Assembly: GCF_026319325.1 (NCBI RefSeq)
Contig: NZ_JAPDMU010000001.1
Span: 1 to 64,000 of the forward strand
Reading direction: 5' to 3'
Origin: Methylophaga sp. OBS3
Lineage (GTDB): Bacteria > Pseudomonadota > Gammaproteobacteria > Nitrosococcales > Methylophagaceae
Length of the DNA: 64,000 bases
Shown here: in pieces, positions 36,141-45,859 of the stretch
Numbering within the stretch: the first letter of the stretch is position 1
Layout: every line of letters starts with the position of its first letter
Made by a program: the position numbers and the translations under genes
The notes under the pieces: model-generated
The model's database searches: none
What the model was told of the DNA's origin: nothing
Seen by the model: only the letters and a program-made list of their open reading frames with translations

Positions 36141-37025
36141 TTGCAACACGCACCTGATAAGGCTGCATCGACAGCCGACGCCACAGTCAAAGATAAATGG
36201 CTGACATTGCCACAGTACTTGATACCACAGCATGTTTTATCAACATTAATGCATCGTTTATGTCGTTGCCGATGGACGTGGCTAAAAAATATGATGATTC
36301 GTTCAATTATCAAACAATATCAAGTAGATATGTCTATTTCGCAGCAGCAAGATATTACGGCATTTGAGCATTTTAATGCGTTCTTTACGCGTTCATTATT
36401 GCCAGATGCAAGACCTATTGCAGCATCAGAATTGGTTTCCCCTGTCGATGGCCGTATTAGCCAGTTGGGTGATATTGTTGATGGTCGGATTGTGCAGGCA
36501 AAAGGGCAGGACTACAGCGTATTAGAGTTATTAGGTAATGATAATGCGATGGCGGCGCAGTTTAATGGTGGCCAGTTTGCAACGATTTATTTATCGCCAC
36601 GTGACTATCATCGTATTCATATGCCTTGTGCCGGTAAGCTGACACACATGCGTTATATCCCCGGGAAATTATTTTCGGTTAACCCAAGAACCGTTCGAAC
36701 GGTACCCAGAGTATTTGCTCGTAATGAGCGTTTAGTGACAGTTTTTGATACCGCATTTGGTCCTGTTGCCGTCATCTTAGTGGGCGCTATTTTTGTCGGC
36801 AGTATGCAAACTGTTTGGCATGAAGGTGAAATTACGCCGCCATATGGTAAGCAAATTCAAAACTGGCAATATCAGCCTGATGATGTCACTTTGGACAAAG
36901 GTGAAGAAATGGCCCGTTTCAACATGGGCTCAACGGTCGTGTTGTTATTACCTGAAGGGGCGCCAGCTTGGTTATCAACACTAGTGGCTGATAAAGCGAT
37001 GGTGATGGGCGAAGCATTAAGTTAA
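36141..37025 (+). CDS. psd: Phosphatidylserine decarboxylase proenzyme
   Basis: Forms phosphatidylethanolamine at the inner membrane. Family landmarks are LPQYLIPQHVLSTLMHRL, FFTRSLLPDARPI, SPVDGRISQLG and SPRDYHRIHMP. The self-cleavage site is MGS in ARFNMGSTVVLLLP, yielding the pyruvoyl group. The reading frame is open from 36054, but I place the start at TTG 36141, which has AAAGGGG at good distance and gives 294 residues, the usual size; this start is uncertain. Divergent from the fliL paralogue and followed by a strong terminator. Confidence 0.92.
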   Translation: MQHAPDKAASTADATVKDKWLTLPQYLIPQHVLSTLMHRLCRCRWTWLKNMMIRSIIKQYQVDMSISQQQDITAFEHFNAFFTRSLLPDARPIAASELVSPVDGRISQLGDIVDGRIVQAKGQDYSVLELLGNDNAMAAQFNGGQFATIYLSPRDYHRIHMPCAGKLTHMRYIPGKLFSVNPRTVRTVPRVFARNERLVTVFDTAFGPVAVILVGAIFVGSMQTVWHEGEITPPYGKQIQNWQYQPDDVTLDKGEEMARFNMGSTVVLLLPEGAPAWLSTLVADKAMVMGEALS

Positions 37026-37050
37026 GCAAACTTGCTTTAGCCAAAAACAA

Positions 37051-37076
37051 AAAAGCCGGCTTTCGCCGGCTTTTTT
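37051..37076. terminator. Bidirectional rho-independent terminator between psd and zwf
   Basis: AAAAGCCGGC, loop TTTC, GCCGGCTTTTTT. The stem is about 10 base pairs including A/T flanks, with a T run on the plus strand and an equivalent run on the minus strand. It serves the convergent genes psd (+) and zwf (-). Confidence 0.9.
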
Positions 37077-37095
37077 ATTAGTCTTACTTTAATAC

Positions 37096-38565
37096 TTAGA
37101 CGTTATTACGCCATGCATGGCATGGGTTGTCTTGTAATTTAGAGACTTCTTCTGGGCCCCAAGTACCCGCTGGGTAGGTGGCAACGTGTGATTTATCTTG
37201 TGCCCATTTTTCTAAGACAGGATCAACCACTTTCCAAGCGAGGTTAACTTCATCTGAACGCAGGAACAGTGAACGATCGCCTTGAATGGCATCAAGAATC
37301 AACGCTTCATAAGCATCAAGTTTATGTTTGTTGTCTTCGTGTTCAACAGTCTCCAGGCCGACAGTGTGCGAGGTTAACTCCAGACCAGGCTGCTTAGATT
37401 GCAGCTCGATACGTAAAGTATTGTCAGGCTGTAAGCCCATCACAATCCAGTTTGCGTGGCTATCGCCAATGTCAGTGTCTTTGAACAATTCTTGAGGTGG
37501 TTTTTTGAAGCGAATCGCAATCATTGCTTTCGATTCAGGCATACATTTACCAGTACGAAGGTAGAAAGGAACACCTCTCCAACGCCAGTTATCAATGTAG
37601 ATCTTCATCGCAGCATAGGTTTCGGTGACGCTGTCATTAGGTACTTCTTCGTCATCTAGATAACCAGGTACTGATTTACCGTTTACTTCACCGGCTGCGT
37701 ACTGACCACGAAATGCGTGTTGGTCAACAGCATCAGTAGTGATTGGGCGAATGGCTTTGAGTACTTTTACTTTTTCGTCACGCAGTGATTCGTCACCTAA
37801 ATCTGCTGGTGGCTCCATGGCAACTAAAGCCATAACTTGTAACAAGTGACTTTGGATCATGTCGCGTAATGCACCAGAGGTATCGTAATAACCGGCACGA
37901 CCACCGACACCTTGCTGTTCTGCATGGGTGATTTGAACATGATCAATGTAGTTACGGTTCCAAAGTGGTTCCAACAATAGGTTGGCAAAACGGAATACAA
38001 AGATGTTTTGTACGGTACCTTTACCCAGATAGTGGTCAATCCGGTAAGTTTGTTGCTCGGTGAAGTTACGACGTAACGTTTGCTCTAATTCGTTAGCGCT
38101 TTTCTCGTCGTAGCCGAATGGTTTTTCAACAACTAAGTGGCGCCAGCCTTCGTCTTCTTTGTTTAAGCCAACGGTTGACAGTTGATCGCCAACTACGCCG
38201 AACAAAGACGGGCTGATTGATAAGTAGAAAACGATATTTTTCGAGAAGCCGTTTTGTGGATCATTTAGTTGATCCGCTAACACTTGGTAGCTAGCTGTAT
38301 CGTTAATATCGTTTTGGAAGTAACTAACGCGGCTTAAGAATGTATCCAAAATGTTTTGGTCAACACCGCCACGGGCTTTAACTGAAACATATTCTGTTAC
38401 CAGCGCATGCCAATCCTGTTGTGTGCTTTCCTTACGGCCCATACAAATGATTTTTGTTTCTGGGGTAAGGCGATTTTCAGCTTCCAGATGGTACAACGCT
38501 GGTAGCAGTTTCTTCTGTGATAGGTCGCCAGTGGCGCCAAAAATAATGATGGTACAAGGTTGCAT
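37096..38565 (-). CDS. zwf: Glucose-6-phosphate 1-dehydrogenase
   Basis: A 489-residue enzyme oxidising glucose 6-phosphate to 6-phosphogluconolactone with NADP+/NAD+. The Rossmann motif [19 protein letters not shown] opens the protein; VVEKPFGYD and [13 protein letters not shown] form the active site. I start at the ATG giving [10 protein letters not shown], preceded by GGGAGAA. The frame stays open 72 codons upstream, but those residues cross the divergent glgA region and are not Zwf-like. Works with Pgl, encoded at 10 kb. Confidence 0.96.
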   Translation of the reverse strand: MQPCTIIIFGATGDLSQKKLLPALYHLEAENRLTPETKIICMGRKESTQQDWHALVTEYVSVKARGGVDQNILDTFLSRVSYFQNDINDTASYQVLADQLNDPQNGFSKNIVFYLSISPSLFGVVGDQLSTVGLNKEDEGWRHLVVEKPFGYDEKSANELEQTLRRNFTEQQTYRIDHYLGKGTVQNIFVFRFANLLLEPLWNRNYIDHVQITHAEQQGVGGRAGYYDTSGALRDMIQSHLLQVMALVAMEPPADLGDESLRDEKVKVLKAIRPITTDAVDQHAFRGQYAAGEVNGKSVPGYLDDEEVPNDSVTETYAAMKIYIDNWRWRGVPFYLRTGKCMPESKAMIAIRFKKPPQELFKDTDIGDSHANWIVMGLQPDNTLRIELQSKQPGLELTSHTVGLETVEHEDNKHKLDAYEALILDAIQGDRSLFLRSDEVNLAWKVVDPVLEKWAQDKSHVATYPAGTWGPEEVSKLQDNPCHAWRNNV

Positions 38566-38599
38566 GTTTTCTCCCGTTGCAGGCTGTGACTGTCGCCGT

Positions 38600-38640
38600 G
38601 AGCGTATATAATTCTCCAATTGTACAATTTTGGAGTTACT
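38600..38640 (+). promoter_or_regulatory. Candidate glgA promoter and palindrome in the zwf-glgA divergent gap
   Basis: A perfect TATAAT lies at 38607-38612, about 30 bases before the glgA GTG, with no clear -35. Just downstream, CTCCAA (38614-38619) and TTGGAG (38630-38635) form an inverted repeat around the smaller palindrome TTGTACAA. The repeat overlaps the likely glgA transcription start and ribosome-binding site and could be an operator for one or both genes. Confidence 0.4.
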
Positions 38641-38641
38641 C

Positions 38642-40102
38642 GTGCGAAAAATTCTGTTTGCCAGTAGTGAAGTTACCCCGTTAATGAAAACCGGCGGACT
38701 GGCAGACGTCTCCGCGAGTTTACCAATAGCACTGCATGAACAGGCACAAGATGTGCGAGTTGTCATGCCCGCATACCGCAAAACCCTTCAACGCGTTGGT
38801 GATTATAAAAAAGTCGCCACGATTAAAGTGAATGCGCACTATGCGCCAGTTCATATTCTTGAAACCGTTTTGCCTGATAGTGATGTTATTTGCTGGTTGA
38901 TTGATTCTCCAGATCATTTTGATCGCGACGCAGGGCCTTATGGTGATGAAAATGGTCATGACTGGGCAGATAATGCGGCGCGTTTTGCTTTATTCTGCCG
39001 CGCGGTAGTGGCGATTGCGCAGGATCAGGCTGGTTTGGATTGGCAACCTGATCTTGTGCATTGTAATGATTGGCAAACCGGCTTAGTGCCAGCACTGTTA
39101 AGTTTCCAGCAGCAACGGCCAGCGACGATATTTACTATCCATAATTTGGCTTACCAAGGCTTATTTAGTCGTGACGTGTTTGATATTTTGGATTTGCCAG
39201 ATGCCTTGTGGCGTATGGAAGGTATCGAGTTTTATGGTCTGATGTCGTTTATGAAAGGTGGTCTGGCTTATGCCGACCATGTCACGACTGTCAGCCCGAC
39301 TTATGCAGAAGAAATCTGTGAGTATGAGTTTGGTTACGGGCTTGAAGGCTTACTTCAGTGGTTAGCTGACGAAGGCAAACTGACGGGAATCGTCAATGGC
39401 ATTGATACCAAGGTTTGGGATCCAGCCACTGATCCTGCTATCGAAAAAAATTACAGCGCAGCGACCATTCGTTTTAAAGCTGCCAATAAACAAGCGCTGC
39501 AACAATATTTCGGTTTACCGGATAGCCCAAAAACATTGATGATGGGCTTGGTCAGTCGTTTGGTTGCCCAAAAAGGTGTGGACTTATCGATTCAAGCTAT
39601 CGACCGTTTGATGTCGGAAAATGCTGATATTCAATTGGTCTGTTTAGGAAGCGGTGAAGCAGGATTAGAGCAAGAACTTCGGGTGTTGCGTGCGCGTTAT
39701 CCTGACCGTGTCGGTTTACAGTTTGGTTATGATGAAAACTTGGCACATCAAATCGAGGCGGGTGTTGATGTCTTTTTGATGCCCTCACGATTTGAACCCT
39801 GCGGTTTAAACCAGTTATACAGTTTGCGATATGGCACGTTACCGGTGGTTCGCAATACAGGTGGTTTAGCTGATACAGTCATTGATGCGACCGAAGACAA
39901 TCGTAAAAACAATACTGCGACAGGCTTTATATTTTCAACAGCGACCAGCGACGCTTTGGTCGAAAAGTTATATGACGTTATCGCGCTTTACGAACATCCA
40001 CGCCTTTGGCGTCGAATGATACTCACTGCAATGCTGCAGGATGTTAGCTGGGCAAAGAGTGCCAGCCGTTATCTGGATTTATATAAACAACTTACAGCAT
40101 AA
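38642..40102 (+). CDS. glgA: Glycogen synthase (ADP-glucose type)
   Basis: A 486-residue GT5 glycosyltransferase extending alpha-1,4-glucan from ADP-glucose. The substrate loop KTGGLADV lies near residue 15; [20 protein letters not shown] and the C-terminal [19 protein letters not shown] are family signatures. The start is GTG 38642 ([10 protein letters not shown]) with GGAG 8 bases ahead; the frame could begin 4 codons earlier at a TTG. No glgB, glgC or glgP occurs nearby. Followed by ppc after 12 bases. Confidence 0.94.
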   Translation: MRKILFASSEVTPLMKTGGLADVSASLPIALHEQAQDVRVVMPAYRKTLQRVGDYKKVATIKVNAHYAPVHILETVLPDSDVICWLIDSPDHFDRDAGPYGDENGHDWADNAARFALFCRAVVAIAQDQAGLDWQPDLVHCNDWQTGLVPALLSFQQQRPATIFTIHNLAYQGLFSRDVFDILDLPDALWRMEGIEFYGLMSFMKGGLAYADHVTTVSPTYAEEICEYEFGYGLEGLLQWLADEGKLTGIVNGIDTKVWDPATDPAIEKNYSAATIRFKAANKQALQQYFGLPDSPKTLMMGLVSRLVAQKGVDLSIQAIDRLMSENADIQLVCLGSGEAGLEQELRVLRARYPDRVGLQFGYDENLAHQIEAGVDVFLMPSRFEPCGLNQLYSLRYGTLPVVRNTGGLADTVIDATEDNRKNNTATGFIFSTATSDALVEKLYDVIALYEHPRLWRRMILTAMLQDVSWAKSASRYLDLYKQLTA

Positions 40103-40114
40103 AAGGTTATCAGT

Positions 40115-42949
40115 ATGGAAACGCAATTTTCTCAATTGGAAGCGTTACCCCTTTTAGATGACAAAGACCTGCGCCGGCATGTCCGCTTTTTGGTGGACTT
40201 ACTCGGCGAGGTGATTGCCGAACGTTCAGGCGACACGGTTTATCAGGCGGTAGAACAACTACGTAAAGGTTTTATCCGACTACGTAAAAATGATGATCCG
40301 CTGTTGCGTAATCAGCTGATGGCGCAAATCGGTGATTTAGATGCACACACACTAGGTGAAGTGGTTCGCGCTTTTAATCTCTACTTTAGCTTGGTGAATA
40401 CCGCTGAAGAGGCATACCACTATCATAATCGACAGTTACAACTGCGTAATGGTGGCAATCTCTGGCACGGTTCTTACCTCGATACGCTAACGCAGCTGAA
40501 ACAAGAAGGTGTGACCTTGGCGCAGCTTAAGGGTTTATTGGGAAAACTGGTCTATATGCCCGTTTTCACAGCGCATCCCACCGAGTCTAAACGTCGTACC
40601 GTCATGGAAGTTTTACGACGGGTGTTCTTGTTTGATGAGCAGCTCAATCACAAGCCACTGACAGGATTTGATGAACAGCGAATCCGCCGTGAGTTAAAAC
40701 AACAAATCCAACTGTTGTGGGCGACAGACGAAGTCCGTGCAGTGAAGCCAACAGTTCGTGATGAAGTCAAAAATGGCCTTTATTACTTCAATGTCAGTTT
40801 GTTTAATGCGGTGCCACGCAGCTATCGAAATCTTGAAAATGCCATCCGCCGAGTTTATGCCGATGAGTTAACTGATTCGGAGCCGGTGCGAATTCCACAT
40901 TATTTACAATTCGGTTCATGGATTGGTGGTGATCGTGATGGCAATCCTTATGTCACTGCACAAACCACCGAAATGGCCGTCATGCTGCAAAAGCGTGTGG
41001 TGATTCGTCGTTATCATCAAGACGTCACCGATTTGATGTTTACGCTGACGCAGTCGCAGCCGTTATGTCAGGTTAATACTGCACTAGCCGAGGATTTGGC
41101 CGAGACGGAAGCGCGTTTTAGTAAAGCGTTTGCAACCAATCCAAGTCGTTTTATCAACGAGCCATATCGTCGTAAGTTGTACATGATGCGCTATCGCCTC
41201 GAAGACAATTTACGCCTGCTTCAACAGTATTTTCATCCTGAGCAACGAGTTGATGCCTTAGGCGCAGCGTATGCCGATGAGCGTGAACTGCTGGCAGATT
41301 TATACTGCATTCAAAAATCACTTATTGATAACGGTGATAAAGCCGTTGCCAATGCACAAGTTAGTGATTTGATTCGATTGGTAGAAACCTTTGGTTTTTA
41401 CTTATTGCATCTGGATGTCCGTCAGGAATCTTCACGTCATACTGATGCGGTCGCTGAAGTGTTAGCGCAAACCGGTTTAAACCGTGATTATGCAGATAAG
41501 ACCGAAACAGAGCGTCAGCAAATCATTAGTGAATTACTGCGTCGCCCACATTTACCAGATATCTATGGTGATTTGCAGCCACAAACCGAAGAAGTCTTAG
41601 ACTTGATGCGTTTAATGGCGCGCCTTAGAACAGAAGTTAGTGAGCAGGCATTTGGCCACTATGTGATTTCAATGACACATGAAGCCAGTCATATTCTTGA
41701 AGTCATGTTGTTGGCACGATTTGCGGGGCTAGTAGGGCAGGATGAAGAAGGCTGGTTCTGCCATATTCATATCGCTCCTTTATTTGAAACCATTGAAGAT
41801 TTGGCGCACATTGAACCGGTCATGTCTGCGCTATTTGATAACCCCGCTTATCGGAGTTTGCTCAAAGCATCGGGTAATCGACAGGAGGTTATGCTCGGCT
41901 ACTCCGATTCTTGTAAAGATGGCGGTATTTTGGCCTCGGCTTGGCATTTGTACCAAGCGCAGCAAAAAGTCAGTGAGTTATCAGAAAGATTTGGTATTGC
42001 TTGTCGGATGTTTCATGGTCGAGGTGGTACTGTTGGCCGTGGCGGCGGTCCTACCCATGATGCGATTTTGGCCCAACCGCCAGGTACGGTGCAGGGTCAA
42101 ATCAAGTTCACGGAGCAGGGCGAAGTGTTGTCGTTTAAATACGGTAATACTGAAACCGCAGCTTATGAGCTTGGTATGGGGGTATCAGCGTTAATTAAAG
42201 CGAGCCGCAGTCTCGTCACTGATGCGCGTCGAGAACCTGCTGAATATCACCAGATCATGTCGCAGTTGGCGGCCTACGGTGAACAGCATTACCGACGTCT
42301 GACAGAGCAAACGCCTTACTTCTTGGATTATTTTTACGAAGCTTGCCCAATTACCGAAATTGGTTTGATGAACATTGGTTCAAGACCGTCACATCGTAAA
42401 GCCGGTGATCGTTCTAAATCTTCTGTTAGGGCGATAGGCTGGGTATTTGCTTGGGCGCAATCTCGACATACTTTGCCTGGTTGGTATGGCATTGGTTACG
42501 CGCTCAATACTTGGCTGGCACAAAACCCAGAAGGACTGCCCTTACTAAAACAAATGGTTCAGGATTGGCCATTTTTCAGAGCTTTATTAAGTAATACGCA
42601 AATGTCAGTCGCTAAAGCAGATATGGATATTGCCAAGCAATATGCAACGCTTTGTGGTGATACCGAAAAGTCGCTGGGTGTTTTATCGATTATTCGTGAG
42701 GAACATCAACAAACGACCGATGAAGTGTTGATGGTGGTTGATGCCGAAAAATTATTATCAGAAAACCCGGCATTGGCTTTATCACTGCGTCGCCGAAATC
42801 CGTATCTTGACCCGCTGAATCATATTCAAATCATGCTACTACGTCGTTATCGACAGGCTGAAGCAGATGGTGAAGATACCCAGCAGTGGCGTGATCCACT
42901 GCTGAGAACAATCAGTGCGATTTCACAAGGAATGCGAAATACGGGTTAA
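40115..42949 (+). CDS. ppc: Phosphoenolpyruvate carboxylase
   Basis: A 944-residue enzyme adding bicarbonate to phosphoenolpyruvate to give oxaloacetate. The catalytic histidine is in VFTAHPTESKRRTV (about residue 153), and the glycine loop is FHGRGGTVGRGGGPTHDAI. GSWIGGDRDGNP and the late region LLSNTQMSVAKADMDIA are also typical. It is longer than the E. coli enzyme (883) but within the range for gammaproteobacteria. Probably cotranscribed with glgA; its 3' end overlaps the convergent helicase gene by 4 bases. Confidence 0.97.
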   Translation: METQFSQLEALPLLDDKDLRRHVRFLVDLLGEVIAERSGDTVYQAVEQLRKGFIRLRKNDDPLLRNQLMAQIGDLDAHTLGEVVRAFNLYFSLVNTAEEAYHYHNRQLQLRNGGNLWHGSYLDTLTQLKQEGVTLAQLKGLLGKLVYMPVFTAHPTESKRRTVMEVLRRVFLFDEQLNHKPLTGFDEQRIRRELKQQIQLLWATDEVRAVKPTVRDEVKNGLYYFNVSLFNAVPRSYRNLENAIRRVYADELTDSEPVRIPHYLQFGSWIGGDRDGNPYVTAQTTEMAVMLQKRVVIRRYHQDVTDLMFTLTQSQPLCQVNTALAEDLAETEARFSKAFATNPSRFINEPYRRKLYMMRYRLEDNLRLLQQYFHPEQRVDALGAAYADERELLADLYCIQKSLIDNGDKAVANAQVSDLIRLVETFGFYLLHLDVRQESSRHTDAVAEVLAQTGLNRDYADKTETERQQIISELLRRPHLPDIYGDLQPQTEEVLDLMRLMARLRTEVSEQAFGHYVISMTHEASHILEVMLLARFAGLVGQDEEGWFCHIHIAPLFETIEDLAHIEPVMSALFDNPAYRSLLKASGNRQEVMLGYSDSCKDGGILASAWHLYQAQQKVSELSERFGIACRMFHGRGGTVGRGGGPTHDAILAQPPGTVQGQIKFTEQGEVLSFKYGNTETAAYELGMGVSALIKASRSLVTDARREPAEYHQIMSQLAAYGEQHYRRLTEQTPYFLDYFYEACPITEIGLMNIGSRPSHRKAGDRSKSSVRAIGWVFAWAQSRHTLPGWYGIGYALNTWLAQNPEGLPLLKQMVQDWPFFRALLSNTQMSVAKADMDIAKQYATLCGDTEKSLGVLSIIREEHQQTTDEVLMVVDAEKLLSENPALALSLRRRNPYLDPLNHIQIMLLRRYRQAEADGEDTQQWRDPLLRTISAISQGMRNTG

Positions 42950-44151
42950 CGGTCCGTCTTAGAAACGTAACGGGCTTTGTCTTTCGGTTTAGACAATGCC
43001 TTGTTGCTTTTAGATTTGGGTGCTAAGCCTTTACGTTTACAGACTTTGAGCTTTTTACCAATGTGATGTTCAATACGCTGCAAGTTTTTCTGGTCGTTAG
43101 GTTCAACCAAGTTAACGGCATAACCCGTTTTTTCAGCACGGCCAGTACGACCGATACGGTGAATATATAAATCACCACGAAATGGCACATCAAAGTTAAT
43201 GACGTGACTGATATCGGCAACGTCTAAACCACGGGCAGCAACATCAGTTGCCACCGTCACTTTAATTTGGCCGCTACGGAATTTGCGAATGCGTTCACGA
43301 CGCACTGACTGGTCAAAATCACCATGTAGCAATTGTGAAGACACATTGCGAGATTGCAGCCAATCGTTCACACGCTCAGCACGTTCTTTTTTGTTGCAGA
43401 AAATCAGTGCACGGGTGCAGTCTTCGGACTCAATAAATGACATCAAAAGCGCTTGTTTATGTTCAAGGTTGTCACACAGGTAAACTTCTTGAGTGATGTT
43501 TTGTGCTTGCTGATTGGCCGCTTGTAGCAGGATTTCTTGTGGATCTTTCAGCAGTTCTTCCGCAAAAACTCTGACGCCACTACCCGCTAATGTCGCTGAA
43601 AACAGGCCAGCCTGAAAACGTTGACCAATCTGGGCCAAAATATTCAATACATCAGGGCCTTGCCCCATATCGAGCATACGGTCTGCTTCATCAATGATGA
43701 CAAGCTCGATACCAGTTAAATCAACAGAATCATCCGTGGTTAAACCCAACAGTCGGCCAGGGGTGGCGATAATAATGTCGCAATCTTTATCTTGTGCGTG
43801 TTGCACCTGCGCCCAAGGTGATGCACCACCAGTCAACATCGCAATAGTTGGCTTGAATGATTGCCCCAATTGATGAAAAACATGCTGAATTTGAAAGGCG
43901 AGTTCACGCGTTGGTGCCAAAACAAGAAATTGCGCTTTGCCTGAGCGGTTAGGTTCATCCATCAATTTTTGCAAAATCGGTAGGACAAATGAGGCTGTTT
44001 TACCCGTACCGGTTGCGGCACAGGCAAGGACATCTTGCCCAGACAACAGGGCTGGTATAGCTAATTGTTGCACCTCGGTCGCTTTGGTAAAACCGACGCG
44101 TGCAGCGCTAGCTAAAAGGGCATCATCTAAAAATAAATCTTCAAATTGCAT
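42946..44151 (-). CDS. DEAD-box RNA helicase, SrmB/RhlE-like
   Basis: A 401-residue ATP-dependent RNA helicase. Motifs in order: Q motif (FTKATEVQQLAIP), I (AATGTGKT), Ia (PTRELAFQ), Ib (TPGRL), II (DEAD), III (SAT), V ([11 protein letters not shown]) and VI (HRIGRTGRA). A short basic C-terminal tail (KRKGLAPKSKSNKALSKPKD) could contact RNA. It looks closest to SrmB by layout, a 50S assembly factor, but RhlE is an alternative. Stands alone on the minus strand. Confidence 0.88.
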   Translation of the reverse strand: MQFEDLFLDDALLASAARVGFTKATEVQQLAIPALLSGQDVLACAATGTGKTASFVLPILQKLMDEPNRSGKAQFLVLAPTRELAFQIQHVFHQLGQSFKPTIAMLTGGASPWAQVQHAQDKDCDIIIATPGRLLGLTTDDSVDLTGIELVIIDEADRMLDMGQGPDVLNILAQIGQRFQAGLFSATLAGSGVRVFAEELLKDPQEILLQAANQQAQNITQEVYLCDNLEHKQALLMSFIESEDCTRALIFCNKKERAERVNDWLQSRNVSSQLLHGDFDQSVRRERIRKFRSGQIKVTVATDVAARGLDVADISHVINFDVPFRGDLYIHRIGRTGRAEKTGYAVNLVEPNDQKNLQRIEHHIGKKLKVCKRKGLAPKSKSNKALSKPKDKARYVSKTDR

Positions 44152-44224
44152 GGGAATATCTTAATCAGAAATAACCGGTCTACGGTTTAAGGCTTGCATA
44201 TTATCAGCCCCGCTTGGAAAAATC

Positions 44225-45094
44225 TCAGGCGTTCAACACCAACAGGCAACCCACAATCATGACAGCACAGGCTGCAAGTCTGCGCCACAAGTGTCCTTCA
44301 TGAAAAATGCGATAACCCAAAAATACCTGTAGCACCATGCTCAACTGAAAAAGGGCGAGGGCATATGCGATGAGTAATCCTTCAAAAAGCATCATCGTGC
44401 AATATTGCATAGCGAATATCAGCACGCCGAGCAGGATAAAGTCTTTTAAGTTTTTTTGACTTTGCTGCCAATCGGCTTTGAGAGATTGTTGACTAAAAAC
44501 ACTGTAAATCAAAGCAGCTAAAGGCAGGCCAATCAAACACCAAAATACCGTTGTGGCTAGAGGGCCGCTGGTCATGACTGCATTTTTGAGTGGTAGTGTA
44601 CCCACGGAAAATAACAAGATAGACAAAAATCGTAGTTGCACACCGCGTTGACTGAGCAAACTTAACAAACGGTTATTGCCCGCTGATTTCGGAGGGAATA
44701 GCAGCACACTGCCTGCGACGATAATGGTGATACCGGTAAAGCCTATAACGCTTGGCACTTCGCCTAAAAATAACAATGCTAATAGGGCTGAGAAGACGAC
44801 CTTATACGCGTTGAGTGGACCAAAAACAGACAAATCTGTTTTCGATAATGACATCACCAATAACAATGTGCCGGCCATATCCAGTAATGCGGCTAAGGTA
44901 ATATTGAGCCAAAAGTCAGGCTGGATTTCGGCAAAAGTAATGAGGCTTATCAGAGGCAGGCTGATCGCAGCCAAAATCAAGTAACCACCAAGCGTGATGT
45001 AGAGTGGCGATAAGCCACGATGGCTCATTTTCTTTTGAAAAATATTTCCCGTAACGGACGCAAGCATCCGGCCAATAAGCCAGAAAAACTCCAT
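44225..45094 (-). CDS. EamA/DMT-family membrane transporter
   Basis: A 289-residue integral membrane protein with about ten hydrophobic segments arranged as two EamA-like halves (about 1-135 and 150-289). The substrate cannot be predicted. The first half includes GTLLLVMSLSKTDLSVFGPLNAYKVVFSALLALLFLGE, the usual EamA end. The ATG shares a base with the stop of the DUF411 gene, so it is the last member of the uvrD-SBP-82aa-DUF411 operon. Confidence 0.82.
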   Translation of the reverse strand: MEFFWLIGRMLASVTGNIFQKKMSHRGLSPLYITLGGYLILAAISLPLISLITFAEIQPDFWLNITLAALLDMAGTLLLVMSLSKTDLSVFGPLNAYKVVFSALLALLFLGEVPSVIGFTGITIIVAGSVLLFPPKSAGNNRLLSLLSQRGVQLRFLSILLFSVGTLPLKNAVMTSGPLATTVFWCLIGLPLAALIYSVFSQQSLKADWQQSQKNLKDFILLGVLIFAMQYCTMMLFEGLLIAYALALFQLSMVLQVFLGYRIFHEGHLWRRLAACAVMIVGCLLVLNA

Positions 45095-45609
45095 TACTCG
45101 GCTTGGTCTACAACGACTTGATATTGGTTGTTAGCGTCAGTTTGATAGCGCTGATAGATTGAAAAATTGTCGGCTTTATCAAAAGCAAAAACCGCAAAGC
45201 GGTCTTTACGAGCACCCATTTCCATACCAGGCGTACCAACAGGCATCTGTGGTACCGATAAGCCAGCAATATCTGTTGGTTTATCAATCAGTAATTGTTT
45301 GATGTCATCAGCTGGGACATGGCCTTCGATAACATAACCATCAATGACTGCGGTATGACAAGAGGCCATACGAACAGGCAGACCAAGTTGTTGTTTAACG
45401 GTCGTCATATCACTACGAATTTGATCGTCAACGGCAAAGTTGTGTGCTTGAAGATGTTCTATCCACTTATGACAGCACTGACAGTTGGCATCACGATAAA
45501 CCGTGATTTCTTTAGCGGCAGAAAGTGATAAACGTGCTTCATCCCACTCACTACTGAACGCGGTTAATGGCAGTAGCAGTAATGCGGATAAAATTAACCG
45601 TGCAAACAT
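45094..45609 (-). CDS. DUF411 secreted metal-site protein
   Basis: A 171-residue DUF411 protein. A signal peptide (MFARLILSALLLLPLTAFSS) is followed by a thioredoxin-like domain with the cysteine motif NCQCCHKW, a further MASCHTAVIDGYVIEGHVPAD segment and the methionine-rich PQMPVGTPGMEMG. These Cys, His and Met residues suggest copper or another soft metal, and the family is often near copper genes, but no activity is proven. A C-terminal strand of about 40 residues follows. The frame is open 37 codons upstream, over the 82-residue gene, but the signal peptide fixes the start at 45609. Confidence 0.85.
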   Translation of the reverse strand: MFARLILSALLLLPLTAFSSEWDEARLSLSAAKEITVYRDANCQCCHKWIEHLQAHNFAVDDQIRSDMTTVKQQLGLPVRMASCHTAVIDGYVIEGHVPADDIKQLLIDKPTDIAGLSVPQMPVGTPGMEMGARKDRFAVFAFDKADNFSIYQRYQTDANNQYQVVVDQAE

Positions 45610-45610
45610 A

Positions 45611-45859
45611 TTATGGATACTCAATGAAAATGTCGGGGTCTTTACTTTGTTTTTCCACAAAGTCGAGTGCGGCAACCACAGCTCTTTCCTTATTGGCATC
45701 GAACTCTTGTGGCAACACATTTACATGCAGTGATTTTGCCTGCCAGTTTGGCTGTTCAGCTTGAGCTGTAAGTGATGGATTAAGCCAGACTTGAGCACCC
45801 GGCTCAATGTTATCTAACATCTCGGTTAACCCTTGGGCTGTAAGAATAATAACGACCAT
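45611..45859 (-). CDS. Unrecognised 82-residue protein
   Basis: A small acidic protein, MVVIILTAQGLTEMLDNI to DPDIFIEYP, that I do not recognise. The N-terminus is a short hydrophobic strand rather than a signal peptide, and the segment WQAKSLHVNVLPQEFDANKERAVVAALDFVEKQS suggests a mixed alpha/beta cytoplasmic fold. It begins immediately after the TRAP protein stop (TAAATG) and ends one base before the DUF411 start, so translation is coupled on both sides. Coding status rests on this context and its clean full-length frame. Confidence 0.65.
   Translation of the reverse strand: MVVIILTAQGLTEMLDNIEPGAQVWLNPSLTAQAEQPNWQAKSLHVNVLPQEFDANKERAVVAALDFVEKQSKDPDIFIEYP

Noticed and set aside
38566-38781. 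N-terminal 72-codon extension of zwf
   Set aside because: The extension crosses the glgA promoter and start and is not Zwf-like; the ATG at 38565 has a good ribosome-binding site and begins the Rossmann motif.
41742-42194. 150-codon plus-strand frame inside ppc
   Set aside because: Lies in another frame of the well-supported ppc gene; the product is low in recognisable features.
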